DNA from: Brevundimonas aveniformis DSM 17977
GTDB lineage: Bacteria > Pseudomonadota > Alphaproteobacteria > Caulobacterales > Caulobacteraceae
NCBI RefSeq assembly: GCF_000428765.1
Contig: NZ_AUAO01000006.1
Coordinates: forward strand, 53,206 to 117,205
DNA: 64,000 nucleotides
Direction: 5' to 3'
Notes under the pieces: model-generated
The model's input: only the letters and a program-made list of their open reading frames with translations
The model's database searches: none
Told to the model about the DNA's origin: nothing
In this document: piece by piece, positions 30,686 through 39,635 of the stretch
Position numbering within the stretch: position 1 is the first letter of the stretch
How the letters are laid out: each line of letters starts with the position of its first letter
Program-made: the position numbers and the translations under genes

Positions 30686-31186
30686 ATGTTTCCAAATGAT
30701 ATCGAAGATGCGGCGCGGCGGATTATTCAGACGGCCTCGGCACGGCAATTGTGGATCACGACCGCCGAAAGCTGCACCGGCGGGCTGGTCGGGGCCGCGC
30801 TGACGGCCATTGCGGGCTCTTCGGCCGTCTATGACCGTGGCTTCATTACCTATTCCAACGCCGCCAAGACGGATTTGCTCGGCGTCCCGGGCGATCTGCT
30901 CGCAACGCATGGGGCCGTTTCAGAGGCGGCCGCCCGCGCCATGGCGCAAGGGGCCCTGCGCGCCGCCGGCGCACAGATTGCCGTCGCTGTGACCGGGATT
31001 GCGGGACCGGGCGGCGGGTCGGACGACAAGCCTGTCGGGCTGGTCCATTTCGGGCTGGCAACGGCCGATGGCGATGTCGCCCATCGCCAGGCTCAGTTCG
31101 GCAATCTCGGTCGCCAGGCCGTGCGCATGAGCGCCCTGAGAATGGCGCTAAACCTGATTGAGCTGGGCCTCGATCAGACGGCCTGA
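30686..31186 (+). CDS. pncC: Nicotinamide-nucleotide amidase (CinA C-terminal domain)
   Basis: 166 residues equal to the C-terminal CinA domain alone. The motifs are TTAESCTGGLVGAALT with the conserved Ser/Cys region, GFITYSNAAKTDLLGVP, and AVTGIAGPGGGSDDKPVGLVHFG. The enzyme deamidates nicotinamide mononucleotide in pyridine nucleotide recycling. The N-terminal MoaB-like part of full CinA is absent, which is normal for alphaproteobacterial stand-alone PncC. The ATG has GAGG six bases before it. Confidence 0.93.
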   Translation: MFPNDIEDAARRIIQTASARQLWITTAESCTGGLVGAALTAIAGSSAVYDRGFITYSNAAKTDLLGVPGDLLATHGAVSEAAARAMAQGALRAAGAQIAVAVTGIAGPGGGSDDKPVGLVHFGLATADGDVAHRQAQFGNLGRQAVRMSALRMALNLIELGLDQTA

Positions 31187-31332
31187 GCCTTCCAGCCCGC
31201 GAGGCGGACCTCCCCCCTCAAGACTGCCCCCTGGGCCAGGACCGACAACATCCAATCGGCTTGCCGCCGGAACAAGTAGAGTTGGCGCACGTTGATATTC
31301 CGATTACGGCGATATCTGGCATTGACCGACAT
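31174..31332 (-). CDS. Possible small basic protein
   Basis: A 52-residue frame on the minus strand in the gap between pncC and the PQQ dehydrogenase gene, overlapping the end of pncC by 13 bases. It begins MSVNARYRRNRNINVRQLYLF and continues with a charged/hydrophobic alternation ending in GWKAQAV. The composition looks more protein-like than a random frame, and it uses most of the otherwise empty 190-base gap. There is no clear ribosome binding site. No family is recognised. Confidence 0.33.
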   Translation of the reverse strand: MSVNARYRRNRNINVRQLYLFRRQADWMLSVLAQGAVLRGEVRLAGWKAQAV

Positions 31333-31375
31333 GACGTGAGACTGTGCATTCACAGGACGATTGGGGGGATCAGCC

Positions 31376-33877
31376 ATGGCTGAACAGGACTTCCTTGGCA
31401 CGACGAAGCGGCTCTTTTCCAAGGTCGGTGACCGGTTGGCGGCCGAAGGTCGAGCCCTTTCCGAGACGCGGACCACGAGCATCTGGCTGAAGATCTTCGG
31501 CGGACTGCTCGTCCTGATTGGACTGCCGCTCCTGATCGGTGGCGTCTATCTGATGATCCTCGGCGGCTCCTGGTACTATGTGTTCGCAGGTTTCGGCCTG
31601 TGTCTGTCAGGGATCTACCTGTTCCGCGGGCTGATGACCGGGGTGTGGATCTACCTTGTGGTCCTCTTTGCAACCCTGCTGTGGGCCTTTGCCGAGGTTG
31701 GTCTGGCGTTCTGGGCCCTGGTGCCTCGTCTGGTTGCCCCACTGTTCCTGGGTGGGGTGGCCCTGTTGCTGGTCCCCCTGATTCAGCCGTCCGCCCGCCG
31801 CGCCGACAGGACCCTTCCGTTCACAGTGGCCGGAGCCGCCCTGTTGGCCGGCTTTGTCGCCTACATGGCCATGATGTTCAGCCCGCACGGTGTCATCAGC
31901 AATCCCGTCCAGATCGCGGCGGGTCAGACCAGCCCGACAACGGTTGCCGCCGCCGAAAACTGGTACTCCTATGGTCGGACCGGTGAAGGTGCGCGCTATG
32001 CGCCCTTCGATCAGATCAATCGCGACAATGTCGCGAACCTTGAAGTCGCCTGGACGGCACGCACAGGCTTCATCGCTGACCAATCCCAGCACCTGCAGGA
32101 CCAGAACACCCCCCTGTATGTGGATGGCACCCTGTATCAGTGTGCATCAGGCAGCCAGGTTACGGCGCTGGATGGCACGACAGGCCAGATCCGCTGGCAG
32201 TTCGATCCGGAGGCCATCCAGAATTCACCGTTCTGGAAGCGGTGCCGGACGCTGGGATACTACGATCCCGGCCCAGAGGATGCCTGCGGCCCGCGCATCG
32301 TTCTGACCACAGTGGACAGCCGACTTATCTCTCTACGGGCAGCGGACGGTCGCGTCTGCGAGAGCTTCGGCACGAATGGCACGGTGAATCTCAGCGTCGG
32401 CATGGACCAATGGGTCCCCGGCGACCCGTTGAATAGGAACCAAACCGTACCGGCACTCCCGGGGTTTGTCGTACAGACAACCGGGCCCTTTGTGGCCGGC
32501 AACCGCATTGTTCTCGGCGGCTGGGTGGCGGACAATGTCAGCCTGGGCGAGCCGTCCGGCGTCGTGCGCGCCTTCGACGCCCTGACCGGACAACAGGTCT
32601 GGGCCTGGGACCTGGGCAACCCCGCCATCACCAACCTTCCGCCCGAAGGTCAGAGCTATACGCAAGGCACGCCCAACGTCTGGTCGGCCATGGCCTTCGA
32701 TCTTGACCTGAACATGATCTACCTGCCGCTGGGCAACGCCACGCCGGACTACTACGGCGGGATGCGGCGCGACTTCGACGATGAATACAACTCATCGATC
32801 GTCGCCCTGAACCTGGATACAGGTCGCGAGGTTTGGCACTTCAACACCGTCCACCACGACATCTGGGACTATGATGTGCCGTCTCAGCCGGCTCTGGCTG
32901 AAATCCCGGACGGTGCCGGTGGCACCATTCCGGCTGTGATCCAGACCACCAAGCGCGGGCAGATTTTCGTGCTGGATCGTCGGACCGGTGAACCGGTCCG
33001 AACCGTCGTCGAACGCCCGGTACCCGCCGGCGACGGCACGGCGACAGGCGAACGCTATTCAGCAACCCAGCCGTATTCGACCGGCATGGCGACTGTCAGC
33101 GCGGACCCTCTCAGCGAAACACAGATGTGGGGGGCGACGCCGCTGGACCAAATGCTGTGCCGGATCCTCTTCCGCCAGTACCGCTACGAAGGCGAGTTCA
33201 CAGCGCAATCCGTACACACGACCCTGATCTATCCCGGCAACAACGGCGGTACGAACTGGGGCAGCGCCTCGGTGGACCAGGGGCGCAATATCGTCGTCAC
33301 CGCTGATATGCGGATGCCGGTTGTTTCCCGACTGATCCCGCGGGCCGAATTCAGCCGGGACCACCCGAACTTCCAGGGCGATCCCCACGGTGAACTCTCG
33401 CCCCAGTTCGGCCTGCCGTTCGCGAACAGCGTCACCAACTTCATGTCGCCCATCGGCATCCCTTGCCTCCAGCCGCCCTGGGGCAGCGTCACGGCCGTCG
33501 ATCTGAACAGCGGCCAGATGGTCTGGCAGCAACCCGCCGGGACATCGCTGGACGTGACTTTCCCGAGCCTCGGCTTGCAGTCGCCCCTTGCCTTCTATGT
33601 CGGGATGCCTGCCCTGGGCGGGCCTATGACCACCGGAGGCGGCCTCACCTTCCACGGCGGCACCCAGGACTATTTCCTGCGCGCCTACGATACCGAAACC
33701 GGACGGCTGCTATGGCGCGGACGTCTGCCGACAGGTGCCCAGTCGACGCCGATGACCTATATCGGCCCGGACGGGCGGCAGTACATCGTCATCACCGCGG
33801 GTGGGGCCCGCTACAACCCGAACGACTGGGGAGACTACATCGTCGCCTTCGCCCTGCCCCGGCAGAATGAGGGGTAG
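31376..33877 (+). CDS. gcd: Membrane-bound PQQ-dependent glucose dehydrogenase
   Basis: 833 residues from the ATG at 31376, which has GGGGGGATC upstream. Five N-terminal membrane segments (about 40-185) are followed by a periplasmic beta-propeller with repeated W-motifs (ALDGTTGQIRWQFDPE, DLNSGQMVWQQPAGTS, DTETGRLLWRGRLPTG). It belongs to the glucose/quinate/shikimate quinoprotein dehydrogenases, which oxidise sugars or polyols in the periplasm and pass electrons to ubiquinone. The HHDIWDYDVPSQPAL stretch is a family signature. Glucose is the most likely substrate; quinate cannot be excluded. PQQ synthesis genes are not in the window. Confidence 0.92.
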   Translation: MAEQDFLGTTKRLFSKVGDRLAAEGRALSETRTTSIWLKIFGGLLVLIGLPLLIGGVYLMILGGSWYYVFAGFGLCLSGIYLFRGLMTGVWIYLVVLFATLLWAFAEVGLAFWALVPRLVAPLFLGGVALLLVPLIQPSARRADRTLPFTVAGAALLAGFVAYMAMMFSPHGVISNPVQIAAGQTSPTTVAAAENWYSYGRTGEGARYAPFDQINRDNVANLEVAWTARTGFIADQSQHLQDQNTPLYVDGTLYQCASGSQVTALDGTTGQIRWQFDPEAIQNSPFWKRCRTLGYYDPGPEDACGPRIVLTTVDSRLISLRAADGRVCESFGTNGTVNLSVGMDQWVPGDPLNRNQTVPALPGFVVQTTGPFVAGNRIVLGGWVADNVSLGEPSGVVRAFDALTGQQVWAWDLGNPAITNLPPEGQSYTQGTPNVWSAMAFDLDLNMIYLPLGNATPDYYGGMRRDFDDEYNSSIVALNLDTGREVWHFNTVHHDIWDYDVPSQPALAEIPDGAGGTIPAVIQTTKRGQIFVLDRRTGEPVRTVVERPVPAGDGTATGERYSATQPYSTGMATVSADPLSETQMWGATPLDQMLCRILFRQYRYEGEFTAQSVHTTLIYPGNNGGTNWGSASVDQGRNIVVTADMRMPVVSRLIPRAEFSRDHPNFQGDPHGELSPQFGLPFANSVTNFMSPIGIPCLQPPWGSVTAVDLNSGQMVWQQPAGTSLDVTFPSLGLQSPLAFYVGMPALGGPMTTGGGLTFHGGTQDYFLRAYDTETGRLLWRGRLPTGAQSTPMTYIGPDGRQYIVITAGGARYNPNDWGDYIVAFALPRQNEG

Positions 33878-33895
33878 GATCGAACCCAGTGCCGC

Positions 33896-34354
33896 TCAGC
33901 CCGGCGACGGGCCATACAGCTGGGCGGCACGCTGTTCGAAACAGCCGATCAGCCGGTTCGCGGCGCGATCAAAATTCGCCTGAAGCACCTTGTCGAGGAT
34001 CTTCGAACGAAATTCGAAATCGATGAAGAAGTCGACCCGGGTTCCCCCGTCATCGGGAACGAAGGTCCATTCGTTTCTGAGATGCCTGAACGGCCCTCGG
34101 ATCAGCTTGACTTCGATGGTTCGCCGGTTGCGATCGCGCTTCACCGAGGTCGCAAACCGCTCCTTGATCATGGCGAAGCCAACCTGGGCCTCGGCATCCA
34201 GCTCGGTCACACCCGGAGCCGTCTCGCGCTCGTTCCAGACCCGGATCGACGAGATCCACGGCACGAACTCGGGATAGGCCCGCACCCCACCGACGAGGGC
34301 GAACAGCTCCTCGGGCCTGTAGGGCAGAATGCGGGTGACGCGATGGATGGCCAA
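33896..34354 (-). CDS. COQ10/RatA-type START-domain protein
   Basis: 152 residues. It matches the COQ10/RatA branch of the SRPBCC superfamily: HRVTRILPYRPEELFALVGGVRAYPEFVPW, then FEFRSKILDKVLQANFDRAANRLIGCFEQRA. The family binds ubiquinone and supports respiratory chain function; the E. coli name RatA (toxin) is historical. It lies next to lipA on the same strand, a common arrangement in alphaproteobacteria, so the two are probably co-transcribed from lipA onwards. Confidence 0.92.
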   Translation of the reverse strand: MAIHRVTRILPYRPEELFALVGGVRAYPEFVPWISSIRVWNERETAPGVTELDAEAQVGFAMIKERFATSVKRDRNRRTIEVKLIRGPFRHLRNEWTFVPDDGGTRVDFFIDFEFRSKILDKVLQANFDRAANRLIGCFEQRAAQLYGPSPG

Positions 34355-34365
34355 TGCAAGGGTCT

Positions 34366-34448
34366 AGGGATCAGGTTCCAGGGTCTAGGGGGTGTCGGCA
34401 GGGACTCAGGGCTCTTCCCTCGAACCTAGTCCCTGGCACCTAATCCCT
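34366..34448. repeat. Imperfect inverted repeat overlapping the lipA stop
   Basis: A 24-base left arm at 34366-34389 and a right arm at 34425-34448 are reverse complements except for three mismatches, separated by 35 bases. The left arm itself holds two copies of gggtctaggg (34360-34369 and 34381-34390). The right arm carries the last codons of lipA, so the repeat has become part of the coding sequence. It may act as an RNA hairpin between lipA and the COQ10-like gene, but no U-run follows. Confidence 0.7.
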
Positions 34449-35388
34449 CTCTCGCTGCTTTGAGCCGCGCAAAATCATCGCCCGCATGGTGCGACGACCG
34501 GGTCAGCGGGCTGGCTGACACCATCAGGAAGCCCTTGGCCCGCGCGATGGCCTCATAGGCCTTGAACTCGTCCGGCTCGACAAAGCGGTCGATCGGCGCG
34601 TGCTTGCGAGTCGGGGCCAGGTACTGGCCGATGGTGATGAAGTCGACATTGGCCGCGCGCATGTCATCCATCACCTGCATGACCTCTTCCTTGGTTTCGC
34701 CCAGCCCGACCATCAGGCCGGACTTGGTGAACTGGTTGGGGTCGCGTTCCTTCACCTGCTGAAGCAGCCGAAGGCTATGGAAGTAGCGCGCGCCGGGCCG
34801 GATCTTCAGATAGAGCCGCGGCACGGTTTCCAGGTTGTGATTGAAGACGTCCGGTTTGGCGTCAATCATCACCTCGGCCGCGCCGTCCTTCCTGAGAAAA
34901 TCGGGCGTCAGAATTTCGATGGTCGTATTCGGTGCCTGAAGGCGGATCTGGCGCACCACCTCGGCGAAATGGGCCGCGCCGCCGTCATCGACATCATCTC
35001 GGTCCACCGAAGTGATGACGACGTGGTTCAGCCCCATCTGCTGCACCGCCAGCCCGACCTTGGCCGGCTCTTCGGGGTCTAGCGGCTGGGGCAGGCCGGT
35101 CTTGACGTTGCAGAAGGCGCAAGCCCGCGTGCAGGTGTCTCCCATGATCATCAGGGTCGCGTGCTTCTGGCTCCAGCACTCGCCGATGTTGGGGCACGCC
35201 GCCTCTTCACAGACGGTGTGCAACCCCTTCTCCTTCACGATCGCCCGGGTGGCGTTGTACTGCCCCGAGCCGGGGGCCTTGACCCTCAGCCAGTCCGGCT
35301 TGCGCAGAATCGGCGCTTCGGGCCGGTTCTGTTTTTCCGGGTGGCGCAGCGGCTGGCGCGGCGACAGATTGTCGATCAGGGTGACCAT
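34426..35388 (-). CDS. lipA: Lipoyl synthase
   Basis: 320 residues, a radical SAM enzyme that inserts sulfur at C6 and C8 of octanoyl groups on lipoyl domains. It has two iron-sulfur sites: the auxiliary cluster Cys60, Cys65 and Cys71 ([12 protein letters not shown]) and the radical SAM cluster Cys86, Cys90 and Cys93 (CTRACAFC), plus the C-terminal [10 protein letters not shown] with the serine that ligates the auxiliary cluster. The final codons lie within an inverted repeat arm, so the C-terminal REGLGARD may be derived from the repeat. The COQ10-like gene follows downstream. Confidence 0.97.
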   Translation of the reverse strand: MVTLIDNLSPRQPLRHPEKQNRPEAPILRKPDWLRVKAPGSGQYNATRAIVKEKGLHTVCEEAACPNIGECWSQKHATLMIMGDTCTRACAFCNVKTGLPQPLDPEEPAKVGLAVQQMGLNHVVITSVDRDDVDDGGAAHFAEVVRQIRLQAPNTTIEILTPDFLRKDGAAEVMIDAKPDVFNHNLETVPRLYLKIRPGARYFHSLRLLQQVKERDPNQFTKSGLMVGLGETKEEVMQVMDDMRAANVDFITIGQYLAPTRKHAPIDRFVEPDEFKAYEAIARAKGFLMVSASPLTRSSHHAGDDFARLKAAREGLGARD

Positions 35389-35449
35389 CGGGCGCTATGT
35401 CGTCTTTCGCGCGCTGGAAGGCAAGGCGTGACATCTCAGGAATAGACCC

Positions 35450-36289
35450 ATGATCGATCCAGTTATCTCAACCGACGAACTGGCCCGACGCCTGGGCGCG
35501 CCGGACCTGAAGATCATCGACGCCACCTGGAACCTCGACGGCGCCGCCGCCGTCGCCCCCTTCAATGCTGCCCATATCCCAGGGGCTGTCTTCTTCGACA
35601 TCGACGCCGTCTCCGACCCGGACACCGACCTGCCCCACATGCTGCCGTCGCCCGGTGCCTTCGCCGCGGCGGTCGAGGCGCTCGGGATCGGCTCTGACGA
35701 CGAGGTCGTCATCTACGACCAGATTGGCATCCGTTCGGCACCGCGTCTGTGGTGGACCTTTCGCGTCTTCGGCCACGACCGGGTCCGGGTCCTCGACGGC
35801 GGCCTACCGAAATGGGTCCGGGAGGACCGGCTCACGGAATCTGGTGAGCCCGACATCGAGGCGGTCGGGTCCTTCATCCCGACGTTTCGGCCCGATCTCG
35901 TGCGCGCGGGGTCCCAGATCCTCCCCGACATCGCCGCCGGCCGCCAACTGGCCGACGCCCGCCCGGCGGTCCGCTTTCGCGGCGAGGCCGCGGAACCCCG
36001 TCCCGGCCTGCGCGGCGGCCACATCCCCGGTTCGCACAATCTGCCCTTCCCAAGCGTCCTGGCCGAGGACGGCACCCTGAGGTCCGCCGACGCCATTCGC
36101 ACAGCGTTTCGCGACGCGGGCCTGGCCCTCGACGGCCCGCTGACCACCTCCTGCGGCTCCGGCATGACCGCCGCCATCCTGGCACTCGCGGCCGCGCGCG
36201 CCGGCGTCTGGGACGTCGCCGTCTATGACGGCTCCTGGGCGGAGTGGGGGGCCTCCAAAACCCTCCCCATCGAAACCGGCCCAGCCTGA
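35450..36289 (+). CDS. sseA: 3-mercaptopyruvate sulfurtransferase
   Basis: 279 residues with two rhodanese domains. The N-terminal domain contains AAHIPGAVFFDIDAVSD and the C-terminal domain the active-site loop SCGSGMTA with Cys235. The CGSG(M/V)T loop separates mercaptopyruvate sulfurtransferases from thiosulfate rhodaneses (CRxGxR/T). It moves sulfur from 3-mercaptopyruvate to an acceptor. The gene diverges from lipA, 61 bases away; the link to lipoate sulfur chemistry is only positional. Confidence 0.93.
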   Translation: MIDPVISTDELARRLGAPDLKIIDATWNLDGAAAVAPFNAAHIPGAVFFDIDAVSDPDTDLPHMLPSPGAFAAAVEALGIGSDDEVVIYDQIGIRSAPRLWWTFRVFGHDRVRVLDGGLPKWVREDRLTESGEPDIEAVGSFIPTFRPDLVRAGSQILPDIAAGRQLADARPAVRFRGEAAEPRPGLRGGHIPGSHNLPFPSVLAEDGTLRSADAIRTAFRDAGLALDGPLTTSCGSGMTAAILALAAARAGVWDVAVYDGSWAEWGASKTLPIETGPA

Positions 36290-36719
36290 GGGTCACAACC
36301 TTCGTCATCCTCCGACAAGCCGCGAAGCGGCGCAGATCGGGGGACCCAGAGCAATCCGCAAAGACAACGCAATCGATCGGCCTCGCTTCACTTCACCCGA
36401 GGATGACGAAAACAGGAGACGAGACGCGTTTCCACCGTCCACCAATCCTCGACCACTTTCACCGTGTAATCTCGCCCTTCTGATACTCGGTCGGCGCGGT
36501 CAGACCCGTCCTTCATCCCCACCCACGTCCGCCGGGTTAGGATATCTGACAGGCCCGGTCACCTCTCGCCCAGGGCTTGCGGTCTTTGACATCCCGATCT
36601 CTCTGGGTCCGCACCTCAGCGGTCCGCAAAATATCCTCCGACCTGGTCTGAGTGCTCGCAGCCCAGGACGTGGACGCAGCGGTTTTTCGTCCACCGTGGA
36701 AACCCGTACCAAGCGGGGC
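36290..36719. other. Intergenic stretch of about 430 bases without a recognised gene
   Basis: Between sseA and ruvX. The first 120 bases are the palindromic repeat copy B. From 36421 to 36719 the sequence is rich in pyrimidines, no protein-like frame on either strand has a start signal, and no RNA family is recognised. A long plus-strand frame crossing the whole region and ruvX is antisense to ruvX and not protein-like. It may be the remains of further repeats. Confidence 0.6.
36301..36410. repeat. Intergenic inverted repeat, copy B
   Basis: The left end ttcgtcatcctccgacaagc and the right end acccgaggatgacgaa are reverse complements over the outer dozen bases (ttcgtcatcctc/gaggatgacgaa). The left arm continues with cgcgaagcggcgcagatcgg, near-identical to copy C after small gaps. 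The unit of about 110 bases sits between sseA and ruvX and has no coding potential. It is best described as a REP/BIME-like element. Confidence 0.7.
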
Positions 36720-37193
36720 CTAGGTGCCACTCCAGCCCAGGCGATCCAGCGCGCCCTGCAGGATAAACGCCGCCGCATTGCGGTCCACCACCGCCGCCCG
36801 GCGTTTCCGCGACAAGTCCAGGTCCTCGACCAGGAACCGCTCCACCGCCGCCGTCGACAGCCGCTCGTCCTGAAATGCCACCATCACCGGCCGGATCCGC
36901 TCCAGGTTGCGCGCAAAGGCCCGGCAAGACTGAGCCCTCGGCCCCTCGGTCCCGTCCATGTTCAGCGGCAGGCCGATCACCAGCCCTGTCGCTCCGCGTT
37001 GATCCATCAGCTTGAACAGCCGGTTGGCGTCATCGGTGAACTTGGTCTTGCGGATCACCTCGAGCGGGCTGGCGATCATCCGCGTCGCGTCCGAGGCCGC
37101 GACACCGATGGTCTTTTCGCCCAGGTCCAAGCCGAACCAAGGCGTCCCCGCCGGGGTCTGCTGCGACAACTCTACCAGGGTCAAAACCGCCAT
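36720..37193 (-). CDS. ruvX: RuvX (YqgF), putative Holliday junction resolvase/pre-rRNA nuclease
   Basis: 157 residues from the ATG at 37193, matching the normal length and N-terminus of alphaproteobacterial YqgF (short leader then FGLDLGEKTIGVAASD). An ATG at 37235 is an alternative and the frame is open to 37442. RNase H-like motifs are GLDLGEKT, IGLPLNMDGTEG and DERLSTAAVER, with the last acidic position in the C-terminal VDRNAAAFILQG. The E. coli homologue trims the 16S rRNA 5' end. It diverges from a lipoprotein gene. Confidence 0.9.
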   Translation of the reverse strand: MAVLTLVELSQQTPAGTPWFGLDLGEKTIGVAASDATRMIASPLEVIRKTKFTDDANRLFKLMDQRGATGLVIGLPLNMDGTEGPRAQSCRAFARNLERIRPVMVAFQDERLSTAAVERFLVEDLDLSRKRRAAVVDRNAAAFILQGALDRLGWSGT

Positions 37194-37265
37194 CCCCGCG
37201 CGGTAGGACTCGCCAGCGCCGATGTCAAAGCGCATTGTGGTTAAGCTGATCGACTGGAGGCCCCC

Positions 37266-37796
37266 ATGAAGCCCGTTCTGTTCGCTACCGCCCTGCTTCT
37301 CCTGACCGCCTGCGATCCTGCGGCCGCCCAGCGGACCCAGGCCGTCCAGCATGCCGATCAAGAGGCCGAAGCGGCCCGCCACGCGCCGTCTCTCGTCGCG
37401 GCCGGCGAGCCTGCCCCCGTCGAGCCGGAGACTGATCCACAAGAGCAGTGGTCCGCCGGCGTGGTCCGCGTCGACTATCTGGAAAACCAGGGTCTGCAGC
37501 CGACCATCAAGCTGTACGGCACGGCTGGCGGCGACCCGGCCATGAACGGCCTCTATACCTACATCGCCTTCTTCGCCGGCGTGGCGGACGGCTGGCGCGT
37601 CTTCCGTATCGGCGATGTCCTTGAATACCGCATCATCGCCGACGCCCCCGGTCGCCTTGATCTGGAAGTCCAGGAAAGCGTCCTCAATCCCGCCAATGAC
37701 GAAATCACCAGCCGCACGCGCCGCCTGATCGTGACCTGGACGCCCGCCGGCCCGGATGGGGCTCCAGAGGCCATTTCGGTCACTCCGGCACGCTGA
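37266..37796 (+). CDS. Hypothetical lipoprotein
   Basis: 176 residues. The signal MKPVLFATALLLLTACDPA has a clear lipobox (LTAC, Cys16). A Glu/Ala/Pro-rich linker follows to about residue 60, then a globular domain with GVVRVDYLENQGLQPTIKLYG, NGLYTYIAFFAGVADGWRVFRIGD and a run of beta-like strands. No family is recognised. It is preceded by ggagg seven bases before the ATG and lies just before gatC on the same strand. Confidence 0.8.
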   Translation: MKPVLFATALLLLTACDPAAAQRTQAVQHADQEAEAARHAPSLVAAGEPAPVEPETDPQEQWSAGVVRVDYLENQGLQPTIKLYGTAGGDPAMNGLYTYIAFFAGVADGWRVFRIGDVLEYRIIADAPGRLDLEVQESVLNPANDEITSRTRRLIVTWTPAGPDGAPEAISVTPAR

Positions 37797-37862
37797 GCGC
37801 CTTGTGAATCCATCACAGCGCCGCTAATCCCGCCGCTTCACCTTTCGACGCTGGAGGGCCGC

Positions 37863-38150
37863 ATGGCCATCGACGCCGCGACGGTGCGCAAGGTCGCGCA
37901 TCTCGCCCGCATCAAGACCCCCGAGGATCGCCTGGAGCCGCTGGCCCAGGAGCTGAACGGCATCCTGAAATGGATCGAACAGCTCGACGAGGTCGACATC
38001 GAGGGCGTCGAGCCCATGACCTCCAACGTCTCCCAGCCCCTGCGCCTGCGCGACGACGTCGTCACCGACGGCGACAAGGTCGCCGACGTGCTGTCGAACG
38101 CGCCCAGGTCCGCCGACGGCTTCTTCGTCGTTCCCAAGGTTGTCGAGTAA
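37863..38150 (+). CDS. gatC: Glutamyl/aspartyl-tRNA amidotransferase subunit C
   Basis: 95 residues, the full GatC length. [45 protein letters not shown] matches the family's N-terminal helices, and [11 protein letters not shown] its C-terminus. GatC stabilises the GatCAB complex that converts Glu-tRNA(Gln) and Asp-tRNA(Asn). The ATG has GGAGG six bases upstream. gatA follows four bases later; gatB is not within the window. Confidence 0.96.
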   Translation: MAIDAATVRKVAHLARIKTPEDRLEPLAQELNGILKWIEQLDEVDIEGVEPMTSNVSQPLRLRDDVVTDGDKVADVLSNAPRSADGFFVVPKVVE

Positions 38151-38154
38151 GCCC

Positions 38155-39633
38155 ATGACCGACCTGACAAAACTGACGCTCAAGGGCGCTCTGGACGGCA
38201 TGAAGGCGCGCGACTTCTCCTCCGAAGAGATCACCCGCGCCTTCATCGCCAACATCGACGCGGCCAACCCGTCCCTGAACGCCTATGTGGTCCAGACCTC
38301 GGACAAGGCGCTGGATATGGCGCGCGCCTCTGACGCCCGCCTGGCCAAGGGTGAAGGTGGCGCGCTGGAAGGCGCCCCGCTCGGCATCAAGGACTTGTTC
38401 TGCACCGACGGGGTCCAGACCACCGCCGGCTCCAACATGCTGCGCGGCTTCGTCCCGCCCTATGAATCGACCGTCACAGCCAACCTCTGGGCCGACGGTG
38501 CCGTCATGCTCGGCAAGCTGAATATGGACGAGTTCGCCATGGGCTCGTCGAACGAGACGTCGGCCTTTGGCCCGGTCAAAAATCCCTGGAAATCTGCATC
38601 TTCTAACGCAGACCTGACTCCGGGCGGCAGCTCGGGCGGCTCCGCCTCGGCGGTCGCGGGTGATCTCTGCCTGGCCGCGACGGCGTCGGACACCGGCGGC
38701 TCCATACGCCAGCCGGCGGCCTTTACCGGCACGGTCGGCATCAAGCCCACCTACGGCCGCGCCAGCCGCTTCGGCATGGTGGCCTTCGCCTCGTCGCTGG
38801 ATCAGGCCGGGCCGATCACCAAGACCGTCGAGGACGCCGCCATCCTGCTGCGCTCGATGTGCTCGTTCGATCCGAAGGATTCGACCAGCCTGGACATCGA
38901 AACCCCCGACTGGACCCAATCGCTGGGCCTGGGCGTCAAGGGTCTGCGCATCGGGGTGCCCAAGGAGTACGTCGTCGACGGCATGCCCGACGAGATCCAG
39001 GCCCTGTGGGACCAGGGCGTCGCCTGGCTGAAGGCCGCCGGGGCCGAGATCGTCGAGATCAGCCTGCCACACACCAAATACGCCCTGCCAACCTACTACA
39101 TCGTCGCGCCGGCCGAAGCCTCCTCGAACCTCGCCCGCTATGACGGCATGCGCTACGGCCACCGCGCCGCCGCGTTTTCCAGCCTGAACGACCTCTATGA
39201 GGAAAGCCGGGCCGAGGGCTTCGGCAAGGAAGTCCAGCGTCGCCTGACCATCGGCGCGTATGTTCTGTCCGCCGGCTTCTACGACGCCTTCTACGTCAAG
39301 GCGCTGAAGGTGCGCCGCCGCATCGCCCAGGACTTCGACAATGTCTGGGACAAGGTCGACGCCATCCTGACGCCGTCCACGCCGTCCGCCGCCTTCGCGC
39401 TCGGCGACAAGCAGATCGACCCGGTGACGATGTATCTGAACGACGTCTTCACCGTCACCGCCAACCTCGCCGGCTTGCCCGGCATCTCCGTTCCTGCCGG
39501 CCTCGACAGCGGCGGCCTGCCCCTCGGCCTCCAGGTCATCGGCAAGGCGCTCGACGAAGCTACGGTGTTTCAGGTGGCGGATGTGCTCGAACAGGCGGCG
39601 GGATTCACCGCTCGCCCGGACAAATGGTGGTAG
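38155..39633 (+). CDS. gatA: Glutamyl/aspartyl-tRNA amidotransferase subunit A
   Basis: 492 residues from the ATG at 38155, four bases after gatC. The amidase-signature Ser-cis-Ser-Lys triad is present: Lys79 in LGIKDLF, Ser159 in [12 protein letters not shown], and Ser183 in [11 protein letters not shown]. GatA releases ammonia from glutamine and passes it to GatB. Its presence with tRNA-Asn in this window suits an organism relying on tRNA-dependent amidation. The length and motifs are normal. Confidence 0.97.
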   Translation: MTDLTKLTLKGALDGMKARDFSSEEITRAFIANIDAANPSLNAYVVQTSDKALDMARASDARLAKGEGGALEGAPLGIKDLFCTDGVQTTAGSNMLRGFVPPYESTVTANLWADGAVMLGKLNMDEFAMGSSNETSAFGPVKNPWKSASSNADLTPGGSSGGSASAVAGDLCLAATASDTGGSIRQPAAFTGTVGIKPTYGRASRFGMVAFASSLDQAGPITKTVEDAAILLRSMCSFDPKDSTSLDIETPDWTQSLGLGVKGLRIGVPKEYVVDGMPDEIQALWDQGVAWLKAAGAEIVEISLPHTKYALPTYYIVAPAEASSNLARYDGMRYGHRAAAFSSLNDLYEESRAEGFGKEVQRRLTIGAYVLSAGFYDAFYVKALKVRRRIAQDFDNVWDKVDAILTPSTPSAAFALGDKQIDPVTMYLNDVFTVTANLAGLPGISVPAGLDSGGLPLGLQVIGKALDEATVFQVADVLEQAAGFTARPDKWW

Positions 39634-39635
39634 CC

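Noticed and set aside
33896..34354. RatA toxin of a toxin-antitoxin pair
   Set aside because: There is no RatB-like partner, and the neighbour lipA and sequence fit the COQ10 ubiquinone-binding role.
36225..37244. 339-residue frame on the plus strand
   Set aside because: It crosses a palindromic repeat and runs antisense through ruvX; Pro/Arg-rich composition and no start signal.
38062..39162. 366-residue frame on the minus strand
   Set aside because: Antisense to gatC-gatA with no recognisable motifs.
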